Below are positions 1 through 9,421 of a stretch of DNA of 64,000 nt, piece by piece. The stretch comes from Hymenobacter psychrophilus. GTDB taxonomy: Bacteria; Bacteroidota; Bacteroidia; Cytophagales; Hymenobacteraceae. Each line of letters opens with the position of its first letter. Within the stretch, counting starts at the first letter, position 1. The position numbers and the translations under genes were made by a program. The stretch is from the NCBI RefSeq assembly GCF_900107135.1, contig NZ_FNOV01000001.1, positions 62,001-126,000 of the forward strand, read 5' to 3'. The notes below the pieces were generated by a model. The model did no database searches and was not told where the DNA came from. It saw only the letters and a program-made list of their open reading frames with translations.

Positions 1-242
1 AGAACCTTGATGGTAGCGGATTAGTCGATGTATCGTCTGGTTCGGGTGGTAGTACTGCTAACTCTACCAAACCTGCTGGCTTCAACGACGTCCTCCCACA
101 CTACTCGCCCGATGGGGCCCGGATAATTTTCGTGCAGGTAAACAACGTAGCACAGTCAGTGCCTGAAATTTTTACGGTCGACTTGAGTGGCCGTAGCCGG
201 GTCCGGTTATTTGAAAATGCTACCATGCCCGACTGGAAGTAG
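1..242 (+). CDS. C-terminal end of a PD40 / TolB-like beta-propeller protein (5' truncated)
   Basis: The frame is open from the left window edge and ends at TAG (240-242), so only about 79 C-terminal residues are visible. They contain HYSPDGARIIFV, then EIFTVDLSGRSRVRLF and a terminal MPDWK. The SPDG..I.F and 'I(F/Y)..DL.G....RLT' signatures are typical of PD40/WD40-like propeller blades, as in TolB and related Bacteroidota surface or periplasmic proteins. The start, any signal peptide and the other blades lie outside the window, so the exact function cannot be named. A strong hairpin follows 17 bases after the stop. Confidence 0.7.
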   Translation, partial: NLDGSGLVDVSSGSGGSTANSTKPAGFNDVLPHYSPDGARIIFVQVNNVAQSVPEIFTVDLSGRSRVRLFENATMPDWK

Positions 243-258
243 CAGCCGGCAAAAAAAC

Positions 259-306
259 AACGCAATAGGGGCAGTCAGCAGCAATGCTGACTGCCCCTAT
301 TGCGTT
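259..306 (+). terminator. 22-bp perfect hairpin downstream of the PD40 gene
   Basis: Bases 259-280 are exactly complementary to 285-306 around a 4-base loop (GCAA). An A-rich stretch precedes the stem, but only a few T follow it. It is probably the transcription end of the PD40 gene. Confidence 0.65.
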
Positions 307-833
307 ATTGGCTCAGCTACGGGCCTGAACTCCTGAGCCTACATTATAGACTCAGGAGTGTCTGCTGTGGAGAGATATATGAATTGTTATATAATCAGTT
401 ATTTGCTTTTACGCAATTATATGGAAAATGCTACCTAGCTTTGCCTCGGACTACAGTGATGAAGGACAAATTGGGGTGCTTGCTATCGTGGTGATAAAAA
501 ATATTGCTGCGTGTAAATAGTTGACTGATAGTAAATTGTTATATAATCATACGTAATTGTATTATGTATGTAATATGTGTGAGCAAGTGGATTAAGTGTG
601 TGAATGTTGGGTTGAGTTTGTAGATAAGAGGTATGCCAATATAAAAAATGTATGACAAGAAAGAAGATAAATCATAATCCAAGCTAAATGTAGGCACGTA
701 TAATACGCTGTCCACTATTCACTAACAAAAAGTTCTGTTCAAAACTGGCACACTCGTTGCTGTTAGAGCCTCTAACACTGCAACTTGCCTTGAAAACATC
801 TTCCATTTCGTAAACAATCCGCGCACTAGAAAA
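307..833. other. AT-rich gene-free spacer upstream of the first T9SS cargo gene
   Basis: About 530 bases clearly richer in A+T than the surrounding coding DNA. I see no credible gene: the 64-codon frame at 300-494 has no recognisable family and runs through a hairpin. A 9-bp inverted repeat (329-337 with 351-359) is visible. The stretch presumably carries the promoter and leader of the gene at 834, but I could not place a convincing TTG-N20-TAnnTTTG pair. Confidence 0.5.
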
Positions 834-3800
834 ATGAAAAAGAACTACTTAAGCAGTATTAACCCTAGCCTAGCCGGTCGCTTATGGGCCTTATTGGCTC
901 TGCTCTTGTTTGTCCCATTGCTGGGACAAGCGCAAAACTTGGTAATTACGCCTTCCACTACTTTCTCAGCACCTGATAACTACGGTTCTGTAGCTGTCGG
1001 CATGGTGTCATCTCCTGCTAAACAGTACACTATTACAGGTAACAGCCTAGTTGGAAACATCTCTGTTAGCTTTTCTAATGCTCCTTCCTTCGAAGGGTCA
1101 GCTGATAATGTGACGTTTGGTCAATTAGTAACACTGCCCACTACAGGCGGTGCTTTGTATGTTCGATTCCGACCTACAGCAGTAGGCACCACAGCCGTGG
1201 GCTTTTCTGATGGTCGAATTGTTGTGACAGGTACAAATAGTTCTTTCCAGTCGATTTCGGAAAATATTTTTGTACAAGGTACCGGCACAGTAGGCACTCC
1301 TACTATTACCATCAGCACAACATCACTCTCTTTCGGTAGTCAGCAGGTAAATTCGACATCGACGCCGATGAGTGTAACGGTTAACGCTACTTCGTTGACG
1401 GCTCCTATTACTGTTACTGCCCCCGCTGGTTTTCAGGTCAGCTACAATGGTGGTGCTTACGCTACTCAAACTAGTATTCCGGCCAGTCCTAATGGAGGGG
1501 TCAGCAATGCTATTGTAGATGTGGTTTTTGTTCCGACCGCGGCGCTGAATTATGTGGGCGACATTACATTTACCAGTGAAGACGCCACTACCCGTAATAC
1601 AGGTGTTTCGGGCGTAGGCACCTTACCGCCTGCTACACTGTCAGCAGCCCCAACGCCGCTGAATTTTGCTACGCTACAGGCAGGCCAGGTGTCTGCTCCA
1701 CAAGAATTTGTGGTTACAGGGCGAAATACTACCTCTAATGTTATAGTAACTGCTCCAAATGGCTTTGTTATCCGTTTGGGTACAAGTGGTAATTTTGTGC
1801 AGAGCGTTACGCTTACCCCCACCAACAACCAAGTTGACGCCACTCTACAGGCACGTTTCGCTCCGGCTTCTGCAGGTAATTATAACTCTACTATTACGGT
1901 TGTTACTACTGGCAACGGTGGAGCAAGCACAGGTGTTGCTGTTACGGGTCAGGCTACGGCAGCCCCCAACGGCCCATTCATCGTAGTTAGCCCTACTACC
2001 CTGGACTTCCAGACGGTTACAGGAAGCGGCTCGGCCCAGGTTTTGGCCTTCTCGATTAATGCCGGCAACTTGGCGGCTCCGCTGGTTCTAACTGGCTCCA
2101 ACAACAATATCGTCTTCCGCGACGCTTCGGCAGGTGGTGATTTTGTGAACGGACCTATTATTATTAATCCGGTCGATGGAACCGTGTCGTTGCGAGAAAT
2201 CCAGGTGAAGCTGGTAGCTCCTGTTGCCAGTGGTAGTTTCGCTGGTACTATTACGGCTTCCAGCTTAGGCGCTGCAGATAAGGTTGTTACCATTACAGCT
2301 AACAGCCTCGGCGGTAACTCCACCATCAATGTCGATGGCGTATTGGCACAGTTCTCTACTGTACCTGGTGTGGCTTCTGATGTGCAATCGTACTTTGTAA
2401 CCGGCACTAATCTGTTGCAGGGACTTCTGATTGCTGCTCCACAGTACTTCCAGGTTTCGCTCGATCCCAACTTTGCGGGTGTCACCGGTACCGGCAACTC
2501 ATTTACCATACCGCTAACCAGCGGCGGTGATGTGGCCAGAACAGCGGTTTACGTGCGTTTCCTGCCTCCATCGGCTCTTAGCACCACGTCGGTTATCATC
2601 AATTCCAGCAATCCTGCTACCTCTCAGGCAGTGCAGGCCAACGGCACCAGTGAACCCAGCATCCAGATTGAGAATCCCTTTGTGGAGGTTCGTAACGTGG
2701 TACTCAATACCAAATCTGGTTCGCAGGCGCTAACAATTAATGCTAAGCGGGTATTGCAGCCTATCACTATCACGAAACTGCTGTCGTCTAATCCACTCAA
2801 CGTTAGCAACTCCCAGCAGTTTGAGCTGTCGTTGGACAATGTGTTGTTTGGTAGCAGTGTAACGCTGACGCCTAATTCGTCGACCTATTTGGTTAACCAG
2901 CCGATTTACGTGCGTTATGCCCCAACCTACTTGGGCACTGGCCAATCGACGCTGCAATTCCAAAGCAACGACTTCGCTAACACGACAACCCAAGCCATCG
3001 GGGTGAATGACCTGCTTTCAGGCCGCTCGATTGATACTGAGCCTACGCTGCGTAGCACTGCCAACGTGGTAAGAGACAACGATAAGGTGACAGTTACATT
3101 CAACCTGCCTCCTAACTATGCGGCTTTGGGTTACGGAGAAGGCCGGCTGATTGTAGCCAGCGAAGCGCCGACCCTGCCGCCCACCATCCGACCTGTGGAT
3201 GGTACACCCTACACGACGGGTAACCAAAAGTACGGAGAAGGTCCGACGATTGCCCCTGGCTTCTTCGTAGTGTATTCGGGTGCTAATAGCACAGTTGTTA
3301 TTGATGGGTTTAACCCAGCGGTTACGTATTACTTCTACACGTTTGAATACAACAACATTCAGAACGACCTGAACATTGCGGTTCCTGGTGCCGAGAATTA
3401 CCTTTCGCCGCCAGTACCAAGCGAGATTCCCGGCATCATAGCCCCTGGTAACCCACCACTGCCTGTAACGCTGGTTTCGTTCTCGGCCAAGGTGAGTGGT
3501 TCGCAGGTAGCTATCCGTTGGGAAACTGCTTCAGAACTCAACAATAAGCAGTTTACGGTAGAGCGTAGCCGCGACAGCCGTACGTTCGAAACCATCCTCA
3601 CGCGTGCTGGTCAGGGTACTACCAACGCTACCACCGTGTACAACGAAGTAGACCGCCAGCCGCTGAATGGCGTGTCATACTACCGCCTCAAGCAGGTGGA
3701 TCTGGATGGCAAAACTAGCTACAGCAACATTGTTTCGGTAAGCTTGCTTAAAGCTGGTGAGGTAGTTATGTACCCTAACCCGGTCGCTAATGTGCTCACT

Positions 3801-3986
3801 ATCACAATGAATGGTGGTACAGAAGGCGTATCGGCAACTATCACCGACCTGTCGGGTCGTACGGTACAGACTCAGCAGTTGCGCGCTGACGGCAAGCTGG
3901 ATATGGGCAACCTGAAGGTTGGTACCTACTTGGTAACAGTTGGCAAAGGCAACACGAAGGTGACTCGCCGCGTTGTGAAGCTATAA
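834..3986 (+). CDS. Large secreted multi-domain protein with Ig-like repeats and T9SS type A sorting domain
   Basis: 1050 residues. An N-terminal signal peptide (MKKN, then a Leu-rich core ending GQAQ near residue 34) sends it to the periplasm. Residues of about 50 to 720 are Ser/Thr/Val-rich, with repeated beta-sandwich-like units of roughly 100-120 residues. Each has a 'SP.TL.F....G..S' opening and a 'Y.G.IT..S' end, resembling choice-of-anchor or Ig-like domains. About residues 880-960 (LPVTLVSFSAKV..., IRWETASELNNKQFTVERS) form the FN3-like module that commonly precedes the Bacteroidota sorting domain. The last ~75 residues (VVMYPNPVANVLTI ... YLVTVGKGNTKVTRRVVKL) are a T9SS type A C-terminal domain. 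Inference: surface-exposed or released adhesin-like protein; no enzymatic motif seen. Confidence 0.85.
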   Translation: MKKNYLSSINPSLAGRLWALLALLLFVPLLGQAQNLVITPSTTFSAPDNYGSVAVGMVSSPAKQYTITGNSLVGNISVSFSNAPSFEGSADNVTFGQLVTLPTTGGALYVRFRPTAVGTTAVGFSDGRIVVTGTNSSFQSISENIFVQGTGTVGTPTITISTTSLSFGSQQVNSTSTPMSVTVNATSLTAPITVTAPAGFQVSYNGGAYATQTSIPASPNGGVSNAIVDVVFVPTAALNYVGDITFTSEDATTRNTGVSGVGTLPPATLSAAPTPLNFATLQAGQVSAPQEFVVTGRNTTSNVIVTAPNGFVIRLGTSGNFVQSVTLTPTNNQVDATLQARFAPASAGNYNSTITVVTTGNGGASTGVAVTGQATAAPNGPFIVVSPTTLDFQTVTGSGSAQVLAFSINAGNLAAPLVLTGSNNNIVFRDASAGGDFVNGPIIINPVDGTVSLREIQVKLVAPVASGSFAGTITASSLGAADKVVTITANSLGGNSTINVDGVLAQFSTVPGVASDVQSYFVTGTNLLQGLLIAAPQYFQVSLDPNFAGVTGTGNSFTIPLTSGGDVARTAVYVRFLPPSALSTTSVIINSSNPATSQAVQANGTSEPSIQIENPFVEVRNVVLNTKSGSQALTINAKRVLQPITITKLLSSNPLNVSNSQQFELSLDNVLFGSSVTLTPNSSTYLVNQPIYVRYAPTYLGTGQSTLQFQSNDFANTTTQAIGVNDLLSGRSIDTEPTLRSTANVVRDNDKVTVTFNLPPNYAALGYGEGRLIVASEAPTLPPTIRPVDGTPYTTGNQKYGEGPTIAPGFFVVYSGANSTVVIDGFNPAVTYYFYTFEYNNIQNDLNIAVPGAENYLSPPVPSEIPGIIAPGNPPLPVTLVSFSAKVSGSQVAIRWETASELNNKQFTVERSRDSRTFETILTRAGQGTTNATTVYNEVDRQPLNGVSYYRLKQVDLDGKTSYSNIVSVSLLKAGEVVMYPNPVANVLTITMNGGTEGVSATITDLSGRTVQTQQLRADGKLDMGNLKVGTYLVTVGKGNTKVTRRVVKL

Positions 3987-4011
3987 ACCCAGGGTTAGCT
4001 GTTAAGTAAAT

Positions 4012-4050
4012 CAAAAAGAGCGCCTCCCATTGTGGGAGGCGCTCTTTTTG
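4012..4050 (+). terminator. Intrinsic terminator after the first T9SS cargo gene
   Basis: An 18-bp stem (4012-4029 with 4033-4050) with a 3-base loop. The distal arm ends in a T5 run, and the matching A5 precedes the stem. Confidence 0.85.
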
Positions 4051-4154
4051 GTTTAAAACACAAATATTTTGCAATTTATATAATAATAAGATTAAAAATT
4101 AGTATAATTAACAAACGAGTATGGTAGTTGGCGTCACGTGTTTATCCCATCGCT

Positions 4155-6995
4155 ATGAAACAGATTACTACTTTTTGCCCTAATCAGGTGGCGCCGATGA
4201 GGCTGTTAGTTGTATTACTGGTCGCGTTGCTTTTGTGCCCGGGAGTGGGGTGGGCACTGCTGGTAGATACTGAAGGTAGGAATCTGCCAATAGGCAACAG
4301 CTTGCCGCCCGGTTGCGCCAGAGTTGCCGCAGCGGTTAATACAGTTAGTAAAAGTGAGGCAGTACGGGCGACTTCAGAAACCTCCCGTATAGCTGTAGTA
4401 CCACTCGCGGACCTAACGGAAGGTTTCGAAACCGGCTCAAAGCAAGGCTACACGAGTGCAAACGTGAGTCTTGCCAGTGGCGAATGGACCCTAACCGATG
4501 CGCTTATTGCTAACGTAAATGAAAGTGACTTTGGTAACGGAGGCAAGACCTCACGCATACGCGAAAAAGGGTCTTTGGCGATGAACTTCGACAAGCCGAA
4601 TGGAGCCGGCACAATTACGCTCAAAGCAGCCGCATACGCCAGTACCGCAACTGCCGAAAACCTCGCCACTTTCGTCGTACAGGTTTTTGATAACGGAGCC
4701 ACAACGGGTACGGCGGCCTACACGAGTGCCCCGGTTACCGTAACCACCAGTTTACAGACATACACCTTCGCTGCCAACGTAAACGGGAACATTCGAGTAG
4801 TAATCACCAGCCAGGATACCGATACCAACACCCGGTTCAATGTCGATGATATAACCATTTCGTCTACCAGTAATCAGGCGGCCAACACGTATGTCTGGAC
4901 GGGGCAGGATACCAACGGCAGTTGGAGTAGCGCTGCCAACTGGTCGCCTGCCCGCATTGCGCCCGCGGCCACCGATATTCTGGTCTTTGATGCAAACATT
5001 GCCCGTCCGGTAGCCATAGCACTGGATTTCGCTGCTCCCACCCAGCTTATTGGGCAATTGCAGCTACGCAATCTGGTCAGCGTAGTGTTCCTGAATTCCG
5101 GTACTCCCCGCACTCTCAGTATCGATGGCGGTTTGCCGGGCGACGACCTGATCATCGGAGCCGGTTCGGTACTCACATTGCGTGGGGCGGGCGGAGCGGA
5201 GATTGTACTCAACATAACCGCAGGCGAAACAGCCTTCATCAACGGCCGAGTAGCCTCGGAAACAACCGGGGGCGGGGCGGCCAACAGGCTGACGGGCCAA
5301 ACGCCGGGCGCCATTGTATTTGGAAGTAACTCATTGTTTGAAGCCGAAGCGGGAGTTCTCGGCAGTCCCTTCGGAGACGTAGCCGCTAATCGCCAATCGG
5401 TATTGTTCAAAGCCGGCGCTACGTTCCGGCAGGAGGGAGGAGGAAGTGCTTTTGGCGCGAGTCAGCCTAATGCGTCCGCTGTTTTCGAGAGCGGAAGTAT
5501 ATATCAGTTTGCTTTGGCCAGCAATACTCTTTCTGTTTCTGGCCGAACATTCGGAACCTTGGAGTTAACGAATGGGAGTGCCGGTTTAGCAAACTTAACC
5601 GGCAATGCAACCCTAGTAATTCAAAACGACCTGAGAGTTGGTGCTAACCTGAAAGTAGGCTTGAATCTGACCGGTGGTATTCGCATTGGCGGCAACGTGG
5701 TAGTAGAAGCGGGTGGGAGTTTGCAATTCAGTCCTATCACGGCTAGCACCATCACGCTCAACGGTACCCAGGAACAACTGCTTAACGGGCCTAGCACTAT
5801 TCTCTTCGACGCGCAGGCTACACTTAGCCTCAACAACACTGCTGGTATCCGGCTTCAGACCCCGATTCGGGTGAATGGAATGCTTAACCTGCAAAGTGGA
5901 GTATTAACCTCTTCGGCTACAAACCTGCCTACGCTTGGGGCCACGGCTACTGTAACTGGTGGTAGTGCCAGCAGCTACGTGAGTGGTCCGGTGGCCCGGC
6001 ATTTGCCCGTTGGTACTACTACAATGCAATTCTTTCCGGTAGGAAAAGCTGGCAACTATCGGCCCATCACGCTTCAGCCCGCTCAACTTGATCGTGAAAC
6101 GCTGGTGATGGTGGAGCAACAGGAGGGACGCCCAGCGCCCTTGGCTTTCAACGACGCGATTAAGCGTGTTTCACAGGTTCGCCGATTCGATATTAGCGCC
6201 TCACCGGCCTTAACCGCTGCGCAGTTCGCAGGTACTGTTATGCTCAGTTTCGACTCCGATGACCAAGTAACTGATCCAATGGCGGCTTCGTTGGTAGTGG
6301 CCCGCACTGATGGTACTGGTTGGAATAGTTTGGGGCGCTCGGCCAATACCAGCGGGCCTAGTACGTCAGCCAATATATTCGTAGCCGGTACGCTCACTTC
6401 GGCACCATTTGCAGGGCTAGGCGATTTTCAAACGTACACCCTAGCCAGCACCGACCCCGACATTTCTGTCAACCCCCTGCCTGTGCAGTTGCTTCGCTTC
6501 GGGGCCGAGCGCCGGGCGGGAAACGTGCAAATCCGATGGGCTACAGCCACCGAGCTAAATAGTGCCCGTTTTGAGGTGCAGCGTTCAGCTACGGGCCAGG
6601 ATTTCCGCACTATAGCTACCGTAGCTGCACAGGGTAACAGCAACGCCCGCCACGATTACACTATTTTCGATTACCAACCGCTCCCCAGCACTGGCTACTA
6701 TCGTCTGCACCAGCTCGACCTCGATGGCAAGGAGGCCTATTCGGAAGTGGTAAGTGTGGCCGCCCCAGGCGAAGTGCGCGTGTACCCGAACCCGGTGCAA
6801 ACAGAGTTGAGGGTCGAAGTGTCCGTGGCCGGAGCCCATTACCGCGTTATTAATAGCACAGGAAGTGTGTTGCTCGTTGGAGAACTGCCCACCAGCACAA
6901 CGGTGCTTGATGTGGCCATGCTACCCGCCGGGCTGTATCAGGTGGAAATAACGACCCCAACAGGGCACGATATGCGCAAAATCGTCAAACAGTAA
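4155..6995 (+). CDS. Second large T9SS-secreted protein, probable beta-helix surface protein
   Basis: About 946 residues from ATG 4155. An in-frame ATG at 4128 adds nine residues, and a later Met begins the hydrophobic signal core MRLLVVLLVALLL. After the signal comes a jelly-roll-like segment (ETGSKQGYTSANVSLASGEW ... FNVDDITIS). A 'YVWTGQDTNGSWSSAANWSP' segment follows, a motif that opens beta-helical repeat regions in autotransporter-like surface proteins. Next come Gly/Asn-rich strands (about 300-600), a 'GPVARHLPVG' linker, the FN3-like LPVQLLRFGAE module, and a T9SS type A sorting domain (VRVYPNPVQTELRVEV ... DMRKIVKQ). It has the same C-terminal layout as the gene at 834, but the bodies differ, so this is a neighbouring cargo gene rather than an obvious recent duplicate. 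Confidence 0.83.
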   Translation: MKQITTFCPNQVAPMRLLVVLLVALLLCPGVGWALLVDTEGRNLPIGNSLPPGCARVAAAVNTVSKSEAVRATSETSRIAVVPLADLTEGFETGSKQGYTSANVSLASGEWTLTDALIANVNESDFGNGGKTSRIREKGSLAMNFDKPNGAGTITLKAAAYASTATAENLATFVVQVFDNGATTGTAAYTSAPVTVTTSLQTYTFAANVNGNIRVVITSQDTDTNTRFNVDDITISSTSNQAANTYVWTGQDTNGSWSSAANWSPARIAPAATDILVFDANIARPVAIALDFAAPTQLIGQLQLRNLVSVVFLNSGTPRTLSIDGGLPGDDLIIGAGSVLTLRGAGGAEIVLNITAGETAFINGRVASETTGGGAANRLTGQTPGAIVFGSNSLFEAEAGVLGSPFGDVAANRQSVLFKAGATFRQEGGGSAFGASQPNASAVFESGSIYQFALASNTLSVSGRTFGTLELTNGSAGLANLTGNATLVIQNDLRVGANLKVGLNLTGGIRIGGNVVVEAGGSLQFSPITASTITLNGTQEQLLNGPSTILFDAQATLSLNNTAGIRLQTPIRVNGMLNLQSGVLTSSATNLPTLGATATVTGGSASSYVSGPVARHLPVGTTTMQFFPVGKAGNYRPITLQPAQLDRETLVMVEQQEGRPAPLAFNDAIKRVSQVRRFDISASPALTAAQFAGTVMLSFDSDDQVTDPMAASLVVARTDGTGWNSLGRSANTSGPSTSANIFVAGTLTSAPFAGLGDFQTYTLASTDPDISVNPLPVQLLRFGAERRAGNVQIRWATATELNSARFEVQRSATGQDFRTIATVAAQGNSNARHDYTIFDYQPLPSTGYYRLHQLDLDGKEAYSEVVSVAAPGEVRVYPNPVQTELRVEVSVAGAHYRVINSTGSVLLVGELPTSTTVLDVAMLPAGLYQVEITTPTGHDMRKIVKQ

Positions 6996-7020
6996 ATCTA
7001 AAGTCATGGCCGTACTGCTC

Positions 7021-7064
7021 ACACAAAAAAGGGTTCTACTATTTAGTAGAACCCTTTTTTGTGT
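7021..7064. terminator. Bidirectional terminator between T9SS cargo gene and iscA
   Basis: A 20-bp perfect stem (7021-7040 with 7045-7064) with a 4-base loop. The arms carry A6 and T6, so it works in either direction between the convergent gene ends at 6995 (+) and 7084 (-). Confidence 0.85.
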
Positions 7065-7083
7065 ACAATTAGCAAAGCGGGTG

Positions 7084-7410
7084 CTATACCGAAAAACTCT
7101 CGCCGCAGCCGCAGGTGCGGGAGGCATTGGGGTTGTCGAAATAGAACCCCTTTCCGTTGAGGCCGTCGGAGAAGTCGAGTTCGGTGCCAGCCAGGTAGAG
7201 GAAGCTTTTCATATCGACTACCACCTTCACGCCCTTGTCTTCAAATTCCTGATCCATGGGCTTTACTTCGTTGTCGAAATCAAGCTTATAGCTCAGGCCC
7301 GAGCAGCCACCACCGGCCACCGAGGCCCGCAGGCGGTAGGTGGCATCCAACTCTGCATCGTGCATGAGCCTCTCTACTTTCTCCTTTGCTTTATCCGAAA
7401 CGGTAATCAT
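7084..7410 (-). CDS. iscA: IscA/HesB-family iron-sulfur cluster assembly protein
   Basis: 108 residues, the usual A-type carrier length. The three conserved cysteines are at C36 (GGGCSGLSY) and C100/C102 (TCGCGESF). They bind iron or a 2Fe-2S cluster for delivery to apoproteins. It is the last gene of an iscS-iscU-iscA set on the minus strand and starts about 115 bases after iscU. A-type carriers are hard to separate by sequence alone (IscA, ErpA, SufA); the linkage to iscS and iscU favours iscA. A bidirectional terminator lies just beyond the stop. Confidence 0.92.
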   Translation of the reverse strand: MITVSDKAKEKVERLMHDAELDATYRLRASVAGGGCSGLSYKLDFDNEVKPMDQEFEDKGVKVVVDMKSFLYLAGTELDFSDGLNGKGFYFDNPNASRTCGCGESFSV

Positions 7411-7524
7411 GGCAATTGGGGGCTTAAGATTCTTAAAGGCTTACTGCCTGAATATTATACCAGGATAACAACATCAACCGAACAAAAAATTCAGGATACA
7501 GGCCTTCAGTAGCTCAACAACCAG

Positions 7525-7941
7525 TTAGTGGTGCGACTTGGCCATTTCCAACTCGGGCATACCGTTCTTCACGCGGTAGTCGTTGATGGCCGACTTAATA
7601 GCATCTTCGGCAAGTACCGAGCAATGGATTTTAACGGGCGGTAACGCCAGTTCCTCCACAATCTCCATGTTGTCGATGGCCAAAGCCTCATCTACAGTTT
7701 TACCTTTCAGCCACTCCGTGGCGAGCGACGAAGAAGCAATGGCCGATCCGCAACCGAAGGTTTTGAACTTGGCATCGGTGATGGTGTTGGTTGCCTCGTC
7801 CACCTCGATTTGCAGGCGCATGACGTCGCCGCACTCGGGGGCTCCTACGAGGCCCGTACCCACGCTTTTCTTGCTTTTGTCCAGCGTGCCCACGTTGCGG
7901 GGGTTGCTGTAATGGTCAATTACTTTATCTGAGTAAGCCAT
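7525..7941 (-). CDS. iscU: Iron-sulfur cluster scaffold protein IscU
   Basis: 138 residues from ATG 7941 (MAYSDKVIDHYSNPRNVG), which matches known IscU N-termini; longer in-frame starts only add low-complexity leader. Scaffold ligands are visible at C37 and D39 (PECGDV), C64 (FGCGSA), and H106 and C107 (IHCSV). The LPPVK motif, the Hsp70 HscA recognition site in proteobacteria, is intact at residues 100-104, although no hscB or hscA is seen nearby. IscU receives persulfide sulfur from IscS and assembles a 2Fe-2S cluster in the cytoplasm. The upstream gap to iscS holds an imperfect inverted repeat. Confidence 0.95.
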   Translation of the reverse strand: MAYSDKVIDHYSNPRNVGTLDKSKKSVGTGLVGAPECGDVMRLQIEVDEATNTITDAKFKTFGCGSAIASSSLATEWLKGKTVDEALAIDNMEIVEELALPPVKIHCSVLAEDAIKSAINDYRVKNGMPELEMAKSHH

Positions 7942-7952
7942 GGCTTTGTTGT

Positions 7953-8041
7953 TTTTAGTGCTTGGTTGATGGTGCTTAGTGTTTAGGGAAGTGGCTGATT
8001 GTCGATGGTTAGAATTAACTAAGCACCGACAACTGAGCTCC
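7953..8041. repeat. Imperfect inverted repeat in the iscS-iscU gap
   Basis: The arm near 7960-7981 resembles the reverse complement of 8019-8040 (about 18 of 22 positions by eye). Read on the minus strand, the iscU-proximal part (7954-7979) matches the 26 bases at 53006-53031 in front of selO at 24 positions. It could be an intergenic palindromic element that now serves as the iscU leader. Confidence 0.5.
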
Positions 8042-8049
8042 AAGGACTA

Positions 8050-9264
8050 TTAATGTTCCGCCCACTCAATTTTGTCGAGGTCGATGCCGTCCTGGAACAT
8101 CTCCCAAAGAGGCGACATCTCGCGCAGCTTCGTCACGGCTTCTTTTACGTGGTTGATGGCATAGTCGATTTGCTCATCGGTAGTAAAACGGCTCAGGCCA
8201 AAGCGCAATGAACTGTGGGCCAAGTCGTCGCTCAGGCCAAGGGCCTTGAGCACGTAGGACGGCTCCAGCGAGGCCGAGGTGCAGGCCGAACCCGACGATA
8301 CCGCCAAATCCTTCACGCCCATCATCAGGCCTTCGCCCTCCACATACTTGAAGGAGATGTTGGCCACGTGTGGCAGGCGGCGCTCTATCGAGCCGTTCAC
8401 GTAGCTTTCTTCCAGCGTCAGCAGCGCTTTTTCGAGCCGGTCGCGCATGGCACCGAGGCGCTCAGCATCGGCGGCCATTTCCTGCTTAGCCAGTTCACAA
8501 GCCTTGCCCAAGCCTACAATGCCGGGTACGTTAAGGGTACCCGAGCGCATGCCACGCTCGTGGCCGCCACCGTCCATCTGGGCGGTAACTTTTACCCGGG
8601 GATTCTTGCGGCGCACATACATAGCACCCACACCCTTAGGGCCGTACATCTTATGGGCCGTGAAAGCCATCAGGTCGATGCCATCAGCCTGCACGTCTAC
8701 CGGAATCTTGCCTACGGCCTGGGTGCCATCGGTCATGAACAGGGCACCGTGCTTGTGGGCAATGGCGGCAATTTCGCGGATGGGCTGGATAGTGCCCGTC
8801 TCATTGTTGCCGTACATGATGGTCACCAGAATCGTCTCCGGCGTCATGGCAGCCTCCAGATCAGCCAAGCTGATGAGGCCTTCCGAATTCACGGGCAAGT
8901 AGGTAACCTTGCCACCGATTTTCTCGATGTGCTTGCAAGTGTCGAGTACTGCTTTATGCTCGGTGGTAGTCGTGATGATGTGGTTGCCCTTCTGGGCGTA
9001 CATCTCGAAGATGCCCTTAATGGCGAGGTTATCGGATTCAGTAGCCCCCGAGGTAAAGATAATTTCCTTGGGGTCGCAGCTGATAAGGCCGGCAATCTGC
9101 TCGCGGGCATAGTCTACGGCTTCCTCGGCGGCCCATCCGAAGGGGTGGTTACGCGAGGCGGCGTTGCCGAATACCTCGGTCAGGTACGGCATCATGGCCT
9201 CCAGAACCCGCGGGTCGAGGGGCGTTGTGGCGTTGTTATCGAGGTAAATGGGTAATTTGAGCAT
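8050..9264 (-). CDS. iscS: Cysteine desulfurase IscS
   Basis: 404 residues, the same length as E. coli IscS. It is a fold-type I PLP enzyme that converts cysteine to alanine and passes a persulfide to IscU. Visible features: the N-terminal [14 protein letters not shown], the PLP lysine K205 in [11 protein letters not shown], and the mobile catalytic C328 in [10 protein letters not shown]. The long catalytic loop marks it as group I (IscS/NifS) rather than SufS. It is the first gene of the iscSUA cluster. No iscR-like regulator lies upstream; the next gene (at 9422) is divergent and metabolic. Confidence 0.97.
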   Translation of the reverse strand: MLKLPIYLDNNATTPLDPRVLEAMMPYLTEVFGNAASRNHPFGWAAEEAVDYAREQIAGLISCDPKEIIFTSGATESDNLAIKGIFEMYAQKGNHIITTTTEHKAVLDTCKHIEKIGGKVTYLPVNSEGLISLADLEAAMTPETILVTIMYGNNETGTIQPIREIAAIAHKHGALFMTDGTQAVGKIPVDVQADGIDLMAFTAHKMYGPKGVGAMYVRRKNPRVKVTAQMDGGGHERGMRSGTLNVPGIVGLGKACELAKQEMAADAERLGAMRDRLEKALLTLEESYVNGSIERRLPHVANISFKYVEGEGLMMGVKDLAVSSGSACTSASLEPSYVLKALGLSDDLAHSSLRFGLSRFTTDEQIDYAINHVKEAVTKLREMSPLWEMFQDGIDLDKIEWAEH

Positions 9265-9357
9265 AGCCCGGAGTTCTGGTTTGTCAGCGGAGAATCATTC
9301 GTAGGTAGAACACAAAACCCGGCAAACAGGTTTAGTTTCGCCCTACATTCGTACCTG

Positions 9358-9365
9358 CAAAAGTA
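9358..9365 (-). promoter_or_regulatory. Probable -7 element of the iscS promoter
   Basis: Minus-strand TACTTTTG is an exact match to the Bacteroidota TAnnTTTG element, about 95 bases before the iscS start. No TTG lies at the usual 20-base distance, so this is moderate evidence only. Confidence 0.45.
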
Positions 9366-9421
9366 GAACAAATCCAAAGAAGCCGCGCTATCCGGCAGCG
9401 GCTGCCTGCTATTCCCTCCGC

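Noticed and set aside
436..443. TAGCTTTG as a -7 promoter element for the gene at 834
   Set aside because: The nearest TTG is 30 bases upstream rather than about 20, and the distance to the gene is nearly 400 bases.
300..494. 64-codon plus-strand frame after the first terminator
   Set aside because: No recognisable family; it starts in the terminator arm, contains a hairpin and lies in AT-rich spacer.
7006..7512. 168-codon plus-strand frame across the terminator and iscA
   Set aside because: It begins in a terminator hairpin and is antisense to iscA.
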